DNA of 64,000 bases from Cotesia glomerata (Eukaryota > Arthropoda > Insecta > Hymenoptera > Braconidae). Position 1 is the stretch's first letter. Each line of letters starts with the position of its first letter. The notes under the pieces were generated by a model. The model searched no databases. It was not told the DNA's origin and saw only the letters and a list, made by a program, of their open reading frames with translations. The position numbers and the translations under genes are program-made. Positions 1 through 11,534 of the stretch are shown here, piece after piece. The stretch spans positions 31,576,305 to 31,640,304 of the forward strand of contig NC_058158.1 of NCBI RefSeq assembly GCF_020080835.1, given 5' to 3'.

Positions 1-2536
1 GAGAGAAAAGTTTTTAAAATCTTAATGTCTATCTTTAACATCCGATTTGTGACAAACAAGATAAGTTGAATTGATCAAATAATATATTTATTTGAAACTT
101 TTGTAGCGAATGAATTATAATAAATAAAAAACTATTTAAAAAAATTAATAATGATAATTTTTTTTAATTTCTACATGTCGAAATTTTTTTTTATAATAAT
201 TTAATCATTATAAAAAACTAAAAAATTATTAACAACAAAAAAAAATTTTGAACCAAGACAATAATTTAAAAGTATTTCTTTCTCTAGAGTTAAGCAGAAA
301 AGTTTTCAAACCAAGTCAACTTTACTTGAGCCAGGAAATATTATTGATTGAAGAATTTTTCTACTTGATCCAAGACAATCAAATTTTCCAAGTTGATCTT
401 TTTAGTTCAAGACTTTTTATCACTAACAATTTTTTTTCAAAAAATCCAATAAATTAGATTTAATACAGTAGATAGTATAGCGTAATATTAACTGTAAAAT
501 GATGTATTTAAAGATAGCTAAATTTTGTCCAGGTCGTTGGCGAATTATGAGCTTCTTTAACGCCGTTATAAAATTCATAAAGCTGATCTCAAGTACGCCG
601 TGGTAAAAAAGAAGAAAAAAATAAAGCAAAAAAAGGATATCGAAACTTAAATATAAAGTTTGTGATGGACAATCCGCAGGAGTTTCGCGAATGTTAAAGC
701 TTTGGCTTACGAGCTGTGTGTATAGTAGTATAAGGTATAGAGTACAGAGGAATCCCATGAAAAATTCTTAAAGCTCTACGGTACTGCTGGGCTCGAGAAC
801 TGTACACACTCGTAATCTCTCTTTTCTCTATCGCGTACTTAGTAAGTCTCACATTCTCATCTCACTCTTCCCTTTTTTTCCTGTCTAGCTACTCAACCTT
901 CGTGACCTTTACGACCTTTCCGTTCGACTTGTTTGCTCTCGTTGACTCGTAATTTTATGACTCTCGATATACATTCCCTGGAGTCTTTAAACGTTTGTTA
1001 TACGCTACAACCTACATATACACTCAACTTTATTATTATTTTTATACATGATTTTTCTAACGTCATAACGTTCCTTAAATATTACTATGCACCGCTGTTT
1101 TATTTTATCCTCTACTCATAGTTCCTCCATTACTGGGATTAAATTCTATCTGACGTGATTTTGCTGTGCCATCTACTAATTATGTCATATTATATATTAT
1201 ATGGAATTATTTTTCCACTAAAATACATCAAATCTTCCCTTATCTCATTAACATTATTAGCATACGTCGGATTTCATTTTCGTACTGGTATTTGTGTTCA
1301 TATAATTCACGAAAGCTGGAAAATTTTCCTTCGAGATTAATTTCCTATTACAATTGTGTTTTTTTTTTAACTTTGATCTGAGAGAAAAAAAATTTCTATC
1401 TTTCAGACAACGATTTCTTGGCTGGAGATATTTTTTAAATTAACCATTAAAACTTATTAACTTCTTAACGAAAAAAAATTATTATTTGAATTAAGTAAAA
1501 ACAATTTCGAGCAATTCAACCAATTTTTTAGATAAGAAAATATATTCTTGATAATTATTGTAATTAAAATTTTTTGTAGACCTTTTGTAATTTAAAGTTA
1601 TAAAAATTTCTTTATGATAAGCATAAATTTTATAAATTATCAATTTTTTTGTAATTACATTGACAACGTCAATGATAATTTTTTTTTTATTTATTATAAA
1701 ATACAATATTTTACACATAAAATCTCTCCAATTATAAATTCTGAAACTTTCAACAAAAAGTAATTAATCACTCAACCCACTCGAGCATCCGCTTTTATTC
1801 CCTTGATTAAATAAAATATTTATCTGAAATAATAACTATCATCCATAATAAAAGACCTAAAAACAAAAAAGATAATGGAATAAACAAGTGAGAGCTTTAA
1901 TCTATCATGGAAAATGTGATGAATTTAACTGAAAAACACACCCTCAACATTATTATATTTTCACAAAGTATCTTCTCATTCGTAGGTTACATTTTCTCAT
2001 TTATCTCGTGTCCAGGATCCACAATCCAGAATATCCCTCCCCGTGCTACTCTTATATTAATCCACAGTACGCTCACCTACACACAAAAGCTACCAAGCTC
2101 GTTAAAATTACAGTGTACCCACATAAGAAAATTACATACTTTATACTGTTTAAATTACGCAGTTCTACTGTACAGTAACTAAGCAAAATAGTATCGTATT
2201 TGTAGCCGTAACTGTACAGGCAGGTCTAATACTACTTACTACTCAGAACATAACAGCTATTGTTATAATTGTATGGGCCTAGTTGATATAACTAAACTTT
2301 TGCTTACTCGCTAGCTATAAACCCTGTCCTCTACAGAGACTCGGTTTCTCTACCATGCTCTCGAAAATGAGCTTTAAAATTTAATAAACCAAAATTAATT
2401 AAACTTTTACGAACCAAAAATTTACCGTAATATACCTTAATATAATAAGCATAAATTGTGGTAAATACATACGAAACTGTAAATTTTTAATAAAAATAAA
2501 ATTACATTTCTCGTTTTAAATTTACACTTTCTGTTT
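1..2536. other. AT-rich noncoding DNA
   Basis: No supportable gene. Homopolymer-rich A/T sequence alternates with slightly GC-richer stretches (about 660-1000 and 1990-2360). Open frames here are short and made of low-complexity codons. A CAAG-rich repeat lies at 248-480. Confidence 0.7.
248..480. repeat. CAAG/CTTG-rich dispersed repeat remnant
   Basis: The short words TTGA-CCAAGA, CTTGAGCC and their complements recur here (CCAAGACAA, CCAAGTCAAC, CTTGAGCCAGG, CTTGATCCAAGA). The same vocabulary fills the bounded TIR element at 45331-46041 and shorter patches near 41911-42080, 42901-43050 and 46490-46620. I see no clear ends here, so this is probably an old fragment. The low-complexity open frame within it is not a gene. 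Confidence 0.45.
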
Positions 2537-2690
2537 TTAAGAGCGGTTAATAGTTAATTTTTAAACGTGTTTTGCTCATGTATAAGATAAAATTTAGGAA
2601 AAAACGGTTCGCTCCTCAATAGATAATTAAATTATCTATCGAAGATCGAAGCGCTTTTTTAAAAATTTGCATTTATATATGCATAGAATG
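2537..2690. mobile_element. Palindromic MITE, copy 1
   Basis: An imperfect palindrome centred near 2630 pairs a GATAGATAATT...AATTATCTATC core with flanking GCTTCG-like and CGAAGCGC words. The same element recurs in the same orientation at 41571-41726, starting TTAAGAGCGG and ending near GCATARAATG in both copies. A related pair of AT-rich, self-complementary, non-coding units of about 155 bp fits a miniature inverted-repeat element. No target duplication was recognised. Confidence 0.6.
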
Positions 2691-3594
2691 ATTACAATTG
2701 ATTATAAAATCATCAAATTTTATTTTTAATAAAAAAAAAACATTTACATAAAAAATCACAAAAATCATATATATCAAAAATTTTTTCACGACCAATTTTT
2801 GATGATCAAAATCTCTGTTTGTACTTTAAAAAATTTAACTTTTTTTCTCTAAATAAATAAAATCAAATTCATTATTTTTTATAAAATCTATAACACCAGA
2901 ATTATTTATTCCAAAAAGCTAAAGCCCTCTTCTTAAAAAAATTCAAGTAGAAAATAAATTTCTATCATCACCAAATCATTCTGATTCACCACAACGCCGC
3001 TTGAACTTCTTAAAGGTTATCTGAAGCCCGAAATAATAAATTCGTTTGAATTCGAGCATTCGCAGTCGATATATCCCGTCGCCGGGTAACGAGATAAAAA
3101 AAAGGTTACCAGGGTATCGGAAAAGTTTTGTTATATGGGCAACGTGCGGTCTACACACATGGTCCCCGTCTCTGTCTATCTATTGGATCCAATAGGTAGC
3201 ACTACTCTCAATCACCCTCATATGCCACTATTTAATCCACGCCTCTTTTTATCTCCACAATACCGATAGTCATACCACGTATGTATTTATCTATCACACA
3301 CATACACAAATATTCATTACTGGACTCTTCTATCTATACACCTATATTGTCCAAGTATGATATGTGTTATATAACATATGTCTATGTATATTGTATCTAT
3401 TTATATCAGTTTGAAAACACTAACGAGTGATATGTAGGAACAACGACGAGTGGTTTCAGCACAAAATCTCGTGTGTGGAACGACTGCGCCGGGTGTTTGA
3501 ACAAACTCGATTAAAATATGGCGCCAATGGTTGGTATGATGATTGTCCATTCAGTTAAGGACAACATAGAATGTTAGAATACATCGCATGAGCA
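2691..3594. other. Noncoding, AT-rich then GC-richer
   Basis: 2691-2960 is A/T low-complexity sequence. 2976-3540 is GC-richer unique sequence without a convincing ORF or splice-site pair. Nothing recognised. Confidence 0.6.
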
Positions 3595-3807
3595 ATGCCA
3601 AAAAGGCGCATAATTAAAAAAAATTTTCTTAAAACCAAAAGCGAATGTATCTTGAGATACGTATTTTTGGCGTTAGTGATTCAAAATATTTTGCTCTGCT
3701 GATTTTGACATTCTGAACCATTTTGAGTTGAATGGAAAAAAAAAAAAATGTATACACCCTTTTGGAACAAAACCCTATTCAACTGCTATAATACGCCCTT
3801 TTGGTAT
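3595..3807. mobile_element. Short TIR element (CCAAAAAGGCG ends)
   Basis: The left end ATGCCAAAAAGGCGCATAAT is matched in inverted orientation by ATAATACGCCCTTTTGGTAT at the right end, giving TIRs of about 20 bp around a non-coding 213-bp unit. An internal GTATACACCCTTTTG word and the right end recur in inverted orientation at 8576-8645, supporting a dispersed family. Superfamily unknown. Confidence 0.55.
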
Positions 3808-4502
3808 CTGTCATACGACATATCACCAATATGTAATAGACATACAGATGTATTATGTATGTTAGACTGCATTTGTTGCATTGGTCGAAGTTTTGGCGTC
3901 CATACATCACTATCGGTTGTTATCAAAACCCGAGTTCAGGTTTATGATTCTCTGATACAAACAAAGCCTACAACATGTTTGTATGTATGTATATATGGAT
4001 GGGGGTTGTAAGGTGAATAGAGATAGTGGCGAATCCAGAGAAAGCGAAATGAAAATGGTCACAGTCCGGTGAGATACAGACCGGAGAAAGCGATGCCAGA
4101 GAGCGAGTGAATCGAAATGGTGTATAATAGTATAGAGTACAACATAGTAGGCAGATTTCAATGGGCAGCAGTCCAAACAACCGATACAACCATTCGGTCA
4201 GAACCGCGCATCCACTGATAATTGTGGAAAGTGAATAGTGATGGTGGCAGTGAGGGCGAGGGTGAGGGTGAGTGATTGAACAACACGGATGATGCTAAAG
4301 CGAAACTTGGACACAGTGGAGCAAGGATACTCATTAGTCAGTTACGCTGTTTCTGGATTTAATATATAAGCGGAGGTGTAGGTGTATATGGATACGATGC
4401 TGTGCTTAGCGATGCGTTTCCTAGATACATTTCCAACTCGCTGGGGGATCAATGGTCACTACTACGTGGTCATATCGGTTATTCTCAATTATTAACGTAA
4501 AC
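3808..4502. other. Unique GC-richer noncoding stretch
   Basis: No gene seen. Purine-rich words are frequent (GAGAAAGCGA, GGTGAGGGTGAG), including a short GAGGGT repeat at 4250-4272. The overlapping open frames of 70-90 codons on both strands have atypical composition and no recognisable domain. Confidence 0.55.
4250..4272 (+). repeat. (GAGGGT)n microsatellite
   Basis: Imperfect GAGGGT/GAGGGC hexamer run of about four units inside a G-rich strand. Too short to suggest function. Confidence 0.6.
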
Positions 4503-4694
4503 ATTGTTTGTACACACTTAGGAGTAATTATTATCGCTGCTTTGTACTCGCTGTTGTAAAATTGATGCAATCAATTATTACAAAATTTCTGTCGTGGTTG
4601 TAATTGTATTGAAATTCATTAAATTTAGCGGGACCGCAGAATGTCCTAGATAAACCGCGATAAGTATTTGTGGTCCATTGGGATGAAGGAAAAA
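4503..4694 (+). repeat. Duplicated noncoding segment, copy 1
   Basis: This stretch aligns collinearly with 43598-43787 on the same strand, 39 kb away. Shared blocks include GTAATTATTATCG-like, ATGCAATCAATTATTACAAA and AATTGTATTGAAATTCAT, then CGCGATAAGTAT-like and TGTGGT...GGAAGG words. The segment lacks terminal repeats and coding potential. It could be a diverged repeat family or a paralogous regulatory sequence. Confidence 0.55.
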
Positions 4695-7436
4695 TAAGCA
4701 GGTTTTAGGATAGTAATTTTGTCATTGGAAAACTAAATATAGGCCATGGATTGTGTACAAGTTTATAATAAAGATAATTTTACAATTACACAATTTGTTT
4801 AATTAACTTCGAACTTTTTATAGAAAAAAAGTCTTCTAAAATTAATAAAAGTTAAATTTAGATTATATTATATTATATTATATTACTTGGTAAATAAAAT
4901 TATTAAATCGAGAAAATTTTATCGCTGAATATTTTACAAAAATAATCTCTCCCAGCTCTATTTGCGCTACTATTATTTATTCAACAAATGTTTAAAAAAT
5001 ATAATTCACTGTGATTGTATTAAAATTTATGAAAATTTATCACCGAAATGAAATTTTATTCTTGCTTCTGTTTCAGCGAGCTAATTGTAATTAAAAATTC
5101 ATAGTGCGACTGCGGTAAATATTTAATTTAATTGCTTAAGTATATTTTTGCAAATATTTATTCATTTTTTTTTCTTTTTCAAGCCAGTGTACATAATAAT
5201 ACCACGGTTTAAAATAAAACAAGTGTATTCAAAGTTTGAACTCGTGTGCCGAATAAAGATAAAGTGTAATTGGAGAGTGGTAATATAAATTAAACAGTGT
5301 GATGATAAAAATACCAGAGTATTTTCAGTAGAAGCTGTGACAAACAACACGAGGAGATATGCACTTTCTGGCCTGCTCGCCAATATTTTTTCTTTTTCTT
5401 TTCTACACACATACACATCGTATATAATACGTGACAAACTGATACTGGACAGAGTGGAGTGAAGTAGAGCAAGAGAGTTTAAAACTGGTGTGCCGTGTTA
5501 GTATGAATATCTCGAACAAATTGAAAAATATGAGATGACCACTCCGTAGGATAGCGATAGCCGCACTCTTATATCTGTGTAGTGGGAGTGATGCACATGC
5601 TGATACTCTCGTTAGCAGCCACTCGAAAGCAGAGAAGGCCTCCCTTTTAGGGGCCGGGGTGTCGGTGGTGGCAACACTCTACCCGTAGACCCTCTGCAAG
5701 ATTTACGAGACTCGGACGTGCGACTAGGGTCCGAAAGACTCCACGTGTGAAGTTCATTCTGTTGTTAGGGGTTTTTATACCGACTAGAATGCTCCTCGTC
5801 TTCCTTTATCTTCATCACCGTCTTTATCTCCTCCAGTTTTTCCGGGTTTTATTATATTTTTTACCGACAACTTCTACAGTTTTTATCGCCCGGAAAGAAA
5901 CACGAATATTTATCTAACGTCTATACTCTCATCTGTAGCTCCAGCTCAGCTGAATAAACCAACAGAAAACATGTATGTCCTTTCTAGTAAAAAATAAAGA
6001 AAAAGAGCTCATGTAAAATGACAATTGTAGTTGAGGTTTTCGAGACTCGCCGGGGCTGAGCTTTTAGCAGCTTATAAAAAAATAAGAAGACGAGAAAGGA
6101 AAGAGGAAGCGATTTAGGTATGTACCAAATGAACGACATGCATCCGCACTACATTATTCACATGTCAATTGGAGAGCCACTCTCAGCTTAACCTCTACTC
6201 GGTGTACACTTTGGTATACACCACCAAGTGTCTTTCATTCTATTCGTTTTCTCTCAACTTCTCTCCGCAATATAAATCCCTCGGCTGCTGCATCCCTGTT
6301 TGTATACATACATTACACACACCAGACTTTTCCATTCCAGCTTCTAGCTAACAGTGTAGGGAGAAGAATCTTTGGTGTGCAGAATAGAGTGTATAGAAAA
6401 TACGCTCAACACTTATGCAAAGTAGTAGACACGTGTGTACTTACGGATTTATTTATTATACAACATGTTGCGGTCGTGGTTAAACGTTAGCTACGGTGTG
6501 TGCTGCCGTACTCATCCCTATACCATGTTTGGCCGGGCTGCGTTCGGTTACTATTGTAGAAGTTAATTTTACCTATGTCCCAAAGTAAACGTACTCTACC
6601 AAAATCCTCTTTCTAATTGATCACTATTCCGTTTTATATTGTTTTTTAACGCGACAATTTATGTATAATAGCAACTTATAATCACTATTCTACCGAGAAA
6701 TACGAATTATGGATAAAGGAACTTTTGCTTGATGATTTTTAGAGATTTTAAATTACAATGTAAATAATTTGGGCACTTTTTAAATAAATTGAAAAAATAG
6801 CATTGCTATTACAAGACAAATTAACAATGATTTCATAGAAAATGCCATGGAAAAAAAATTATAGAACTAAAAAACTTTTCAAAATTTCTTCCTAAAAACT
6901 TAAGATGAAAAATTAACTAATCAAAAAAATTATAAACATTCGAGTCAAGACTTTTCCAGTGGTACCTTTACAGTGGAGTCTCATTATAAGTTTTAATAGT
7001 CTCTCTCATATTAACGCGAGTTTGGTTAAAAAAAAAAAAGAAAACAAATAGGACTCATAACGAGACTCGATTGTAAATGAAACTAAAAAAATCCATTTTA
7101 TCACATAAATTCATTGGAGATAAAATTTTTCTTATTCTCTTTAATATAGAGATTAATAATTATAAATAATTCAGAACAAATCAATTTTCTTCAGTGTATT
7201 TTGTCCATGCTTGACTAGTAAAAATTACACAAGTTATTAACGCAAGTTACTTGCGACTTGAGGGAAAATTTATAATTCAAGAACACTCAAGATTCGCTAA
7301 GTGGATTTTATGTTTAACCAAAATTTAATTTACCGAGCATTTATTATAACCGTTAAATTAAATCCATTATTTCGAGTGATTTCGTGAAATAATTGGATTT
7401 AATTTTTCATAAAAAAATAATATAATTTTTTGTTTA
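4695..7436. other. Noncoding DNA with a GC-richer island
   Basis: 4695-5160 is AT-rich, with a short ATATT run at 4862-4884. 5450-6550 is a GC-richer island (for example CCTTTTAGGGGCCGGGG near 5645) without an ORF or splice-site pair I would defend. 6550-7436 is AT-rich with poly-A/T runs. No gene recognised. Confidence 0.6.
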
Positions 7437-7555
7437 CAATTAAATTTAATTATGCAGAAAATTTCTTTGATGAGAGTATTTACGGATGATGAAATTAAAT
7501 TTGTAATAATGTCCAATTAATATAGACAGAAAATCTCTTTGATGAGATTGATTTT
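7437..7555 (+). repeat. Diverged two-unit tandem duplication
   Basis: Two units about 75 bp apart share CAATTAA followed by CAGAAAAT(T/C)TCTTTGATGAGA. They occupy about 7437-7480 and 7512-7555. It looks like an old local duplication with no coding sense. Confidence 0.5.
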
Positions 7556-8273
7556 GACAACGCGTAGACACGTGATTCAGTGATTTATAACTAAAATATT
7601 TATGAAGGAGAGCTACGAATTCATTATTAGGTGTAACAGTTTAGTAAGTTAAGAATTCAGTGAATGAGAAAATTAATTGGTATGTTTTATTAAACAAATG
7701 AAAGTACGTGGTGTAATAAAAAATATAAAATTCTAGCTGATTAGTCAAACGCTCAATTGCTTAAATTACTCGGTGGTAAATATTAATCTAGTCTGAAATG
7801 GAAATCTCGTTGCCCGGGTGGTTAAGACCGTGAATGAGCTTTTAACGCGTTTATATATCTACCGAGAGTTGGAGTAAGAGCCGGTGTGAGAGCGAAAGGG
7901 AACGAAAATGGTTACAGGTATTCTTCGTGGCTTTATACCTGTACTGTCTCGCTGAAAACGGTCTATTCTGCTCTCTATAAAAAACATAAAAATGAAAATG
8001 AAAAAGAACCGAGCACGCATAATGGAGCATATGATTCGTCGGTATGGATTATACAATACAACTAGAAGAGGTAGCCATAATAATCGCATTAACGAGATTG
8101 AACAAGTGGGCAATTCTATCGAGATAAAGTTTAAGCTTTTCGACCGCGGTTTAATGTCTTTCCCTCTAGATTTCCTTCATATTACTGTAATAGTCATAGT
8201 AACACTGTTCGCGTCTACGAATGTCGAGATTTTTCCTCTTCCTATAAAATATATTACATTACGTTTTTTGTTA
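7556..8273. other. Noncoding, GC-richer from 7860
   Basis: No supportable gene upstream of the short ORF at 8274. A sequence near 7810 resembles a tRNA A box but lacks a partner B box. The longer open frame that enters 8274 from 7992 is composed of intron-like AT codons. Confidence 0.5.
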
Positions 8274-8411
8274 ATGTTATTATCATTAATATCATTATTA
8301 TTGTTGTTATGTTTACTTTCATTTTCTCCATCTGTCGCAGACGATTATACGCCAGACGGTCGAGGGTTTATCGCAATCCCAGGAAGAGCCGGGCGAGATA
8401 ATTCGTTGTGA
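8274..8411 (+). CDS. Candidate small secreted peptide or terminal exon
   Basis: This 45-codon ORF starts with an ATG at 8274 and ends at TGA 8409-8411. Residues 2-17 are almost all Leu, Ile, Ser or Cys, followed by SPSVA, so residues 1-22 resemble a signal peptide cleaved before DDYTPDGRG. The 23 remaining residues include dibasic-free but Gly-Arg-rich segments. The rival reading is that the TTA-rich part is an intron tail: a pyrimidine tract ends in CGCAG at 8340, a good 3' splice site, with an exon from 8341. I recognise no homolog. Both readings are inference. Confidence 0.22.
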   Translation: MLLSLISLLLLLCLLSFSPSVADDYTPDGRGFIAIPGRAGRDNSL

Positions 8412-8575
8412 ATTACGTTAAGCTTTTAGAAAGACAATCATATTTTCGAGGATCATGTAGGAACATAAATACTCCCCAATTATTCAGCTTTTTGCTGTAC
8501 GCTTTAAGATTTTTGATTTTTATTGTAATACTTATTTTTATTAGAACATTATAGTGATCATATCTCGCATATCAA

Positions 8576-8645
8576 ATGCTAAAAAGGCGTATCACAGCAA
8601 CCAGATAAGAGTTTGGGTCAAAAGGGTGTATACACAAATTTTTTT
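8576..8645 (-). mobile_element. Fragment of the CCAAAAAGGCG TIR family
   Basis: ATGCTAAAAAGGCGTATCAC and CAAAAGGGTGTATACAC are, in inverted orientation, the right part of the element at 3595-3807. The other end is not clear, so this is a partial or diverged copy. Confidence 0.45.
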
Positions 8646-9417
8646 CTTTATTAATATTGAAATAGTTCAAAGCTCAAAAAATTATCGAAAAATTTCAGAT
8701 TTCTAAATCTAAATGGGCGTACAGTTTTAGATATAAGCCTTTTTTGATTTAGAAAAATTTTTTTTTTTTCATTTTTAAACTTAGCATATATTATTTCAAA
8801 GTTCTTCAATTATTCGTAACTACATTCAAGTATTTGAAAATATAATTTCCTTCCGATGAAGAAGTTGTTAATGCATTTCAAGAAATTGAAAATTCAATCT
8901 AAATCATCAACAATATGACATTATTGAAAAACTAATTCAATTAATAATATAATTATGATTATCAAAAATAGCATTCATTCGGATTTAAGCAATGTCGATT
9001 TTGAAATATCATAATAATATAGCAGAATATAAATTTAATGGAATGAAAGGTATATAAATATAAACATGAAGTAAAAATTGGGTAACCCAACAGAAGTCAG
9101 TTACTTCAGCCGTCGTATTTCGAAGCGTTCTGACATTTTGAAGTATTAAAGATTTCACCTTGATTTTCAAGGTTAATATTGTGAATATTTTCCATTCAAT
9201 CTTTGTAATTTATAAATTTTAAATAAATTATATTTCCAATAAATGTTTAATCACATTGATTTTTCAACACCTGTTATCAATTTTTAATGCCCCTCTTTAA
9301 TTCGATCGTAAACATTCTATATAGGATTATCTATCAAAACGATATTAAATGTACATTTCAAAATCAATACATACCTCTAAATCTATTATTAAAAATTTCT
9401 ATTGCGCGTTGTCTATA
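8646..9417. other. AT-rich noncoding DNA with LTR-like signals
   Basis: Mostly A/T sequence. A TATATAAATA box lies at 9051, a TCAGTT initiator-like word at 9097, and AATAAA-type signals at about 9220-9245. That order resembles the U3-R-U5 layout of an arthropod LTR or a small promoter, but I found no partner LTR, primer binding site or target duplication. No gene. Confidence 0.35.
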
Positions 9418-9752
9418 CACTGAGAAAACAGTTTGTTTGGCTCAAATGCGCAGATTTATTTGAAATAAATTAAAAATATATATTTAATGTTAACAAATTT
9501 CTTTTATTCAAATATATATTACTTTGAATCAAATACTACTTCGTTTTGGTTTATTTAACTGAATCGACTCATTTATTTCATTTAAATAAAGATTTTTTAA
9601 CTATTAACAAATCTTACTTTAAGTAAATTACCCTTGGTGTCGCTACGGTCGCCACTGTTTTTTCTCGACGTGAATTGTAAAGAATAAATAATGAAAATTA
9701 ACTCAGTTTACAAATGTATTTTGTTTAATTTTTGTAGAAATAAATAAAATAA

Positions 9753-9820
<68 letters not shown>

Positions 9821-10646
9821 TTAGACTAATATGTATTGAAATAGTTAACTATAATAGACATTAATAATTATGATGCTGAAGTTAGCAGACAGCTGTCAAT
9901 TTTTTAATTTTTATTACAGATCAACGATAAAAACATATTTTAATGCACTTGTAATTTTTTTAATTTTTAGACGTGGAACTTTTTAATTAAAATTTTTTCG
10001 TGATAATTTTATTGTTATAAAAGTCCTAAAAATTGACAGATGTCTGTTAATTTATGAAAATTAAATTAGCCGTCATCTAAAAATTTTTAGAATTTTTTTT
10101 ATTGAAAAAATTGTTACAAAAGAAATTTTTTTAAAAAACTTCATTCGTAAAAAACTTGAAAAATTATAAGTGCAATTTTAAAAAAATATTTTCTAGATCT
10201 AATTTAATAAATAAAAAAAAAATTAAAAATTAAAAACGTAGACTAACTTTAGAGTATTATTTTTTAATTTCAGTATAATTAATAATTCCAAAAGAATTGC
10301 CCATTTAACCCCAAACGTTCGATATGTCTACTTTTACTACTTTCCTAACCTAAAACTAAAAATCATTGCTTTGAGTATATTCAAACATACAATATTTATA
10401 ACATACAACATATTCAACATTTATTTATAGTTAACAAATCTGATTTGGTTAAAATATATCATTGTTAGCACCAAAGAAATATTTTTTAACTATAAACAAA
10501 TCTGGATTTCATTCAAATATACTGTAACTTTGTCTCAAATAAATCAATTTATTTGTATCAAATAAATATTTCTTGTGATATTTAAATAAGATATTTATTT
10601 AAAGTTAACGAGCCTCATTTCATTTAAATGAACTGTTTTCTCAGTG
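9418..10646. mobile_element. CACTGAGAAAACAGTT-TIR element
   Basis: The left end CACTGAGAAAACAGTTTG is matched inverted by AACTGTTTTCTCAGTG at the right end. TA lies on each side outside the ends. The 1.23-kb interior has no ORF and is rich in ATTTATTTGA-like words repeated in both orientations near both ends. An (AT)n run at 9757-9818 has expanded inside. This is a non-autonomous DNA transposon. The TA flanks would fit a Tc1/mariner-like origin, but CACTG ends also occur elsewhere, so the superfamily is open. Confidence 0.65.
9757..9818 (+). repeat. (AT)n microsatellite
   Basis: Uninterrupted AT run of about 31 units, inside the TIR element at 9418-10646. Confidence 0.95.
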
Positions 10647-11239
10647 TACTCAGCGTTAATCTATCGAGATATTGTTATTAAATTCTGCAATTCAAATTAT
10701 GACAATCATTAAAATAATTATAAGTAATAAAAATTTTTAATGCTTTTACCTTTAAGTGGAATGATCAAAAATAAAAATATTCAAATTAATAATTAATGAA
10801 AGGTGGTAATGGAAATTATATACTTAAATGTCTTCCTTTAATATTCAACATAGTACATGTCAAATGTCTTAATCCTCTTAAAATTATATATATATATAGA
10901 TTTTGACATTTGTATCTGTTATTCAAAACTAACGTCATTTTCTCTATCATTAAATAAATTTAATTTAATAATATTATTGCAAGTTCTCCTTTCAGTGTGA
11001 GTTTCTTAACGCTTACATTTTAAGTGGTAAAAATAGATTAATCAAATAAAATGAGATTATCCAGTATTGATTCTTCCGTGGTCTTATTGGATAAAAGTTA
11101 ATTATACTCTCGCTTTAAACAGCCACTTTTATTATAAATTGTGTTTTATAATATCTATAAAAAGTTAACTGCAATAAATTTTAAAGCAAACGTCCCGTAA
11201 ACAATTTTTATTAACAAGTCAATTATTTTGAATTTTTTA
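10647..11239. other. AT-rich noncoding DNA
   Basis: No ORF, splice-site pair or RNA gene seen. A short ATATATATATAG run lies near 10888. Confidence 0.65.
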
Positions 11240-11534
11240 CACGGATAAAAAAATTAATTTAATTCAAGAGAAGAACTTTTGAATAACACGAAAAAAAGTG
11301 GTGTAAAAATTACATCAGGTGACACAAAAAATGTATCACCTGTGGTGTCAACTGAGTTAATTTAAAATTTGCATCACTTAGTGATAGAAAATCTGGATTT
11401 AATTTATTTTCAAACTAATATGGCGGCTTCTATACATAGTATCGGTTGTAATAAGCAGTACAGATATGGGGACACATTGGTAAAATTTTCGTATCACTTA
11501 TGGTGTAATTTTTAAATTCATATTTTTTTCCGTG
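11240..11534. mobile_element. CACGG-ended MITE, 295 bp
   Basis: The left end CACGGATAAAAAAATTAAT is mirrored by ATTTTTTTCCGTG at the right end. The interior is non-coding and contains a strong hairpin (ATCAGGTGACAC ... GTATCACCTGTGGTG). CACGG(A)n ends recur at 17439, 25011, 38157 and 50157, which defines a group of related ends in this window. No clear target duplication. Confidence 0.6.

Noticed and set aside
7805..7835. tRNA-like A box (GCCCGGGTGGTTAAGACCG)
   Set aside because: It resembles the D-arm of a Ser/Leu tRNA, but no B box, anticodon arm or acceptor stem follows at the right distance.
7992..8273. Upstream part of a 139-codon plus-strand frame
   Set aside because: Composition is AT-rich intron-like. 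Only the last 45 codons, from the ATG at 8274, are worth noting.
10335..10360. CCTAACCTAAAA, resembling insect telomere repeats
   Set aside because: Only two partial units. No TTAGG array anywhere in the window.
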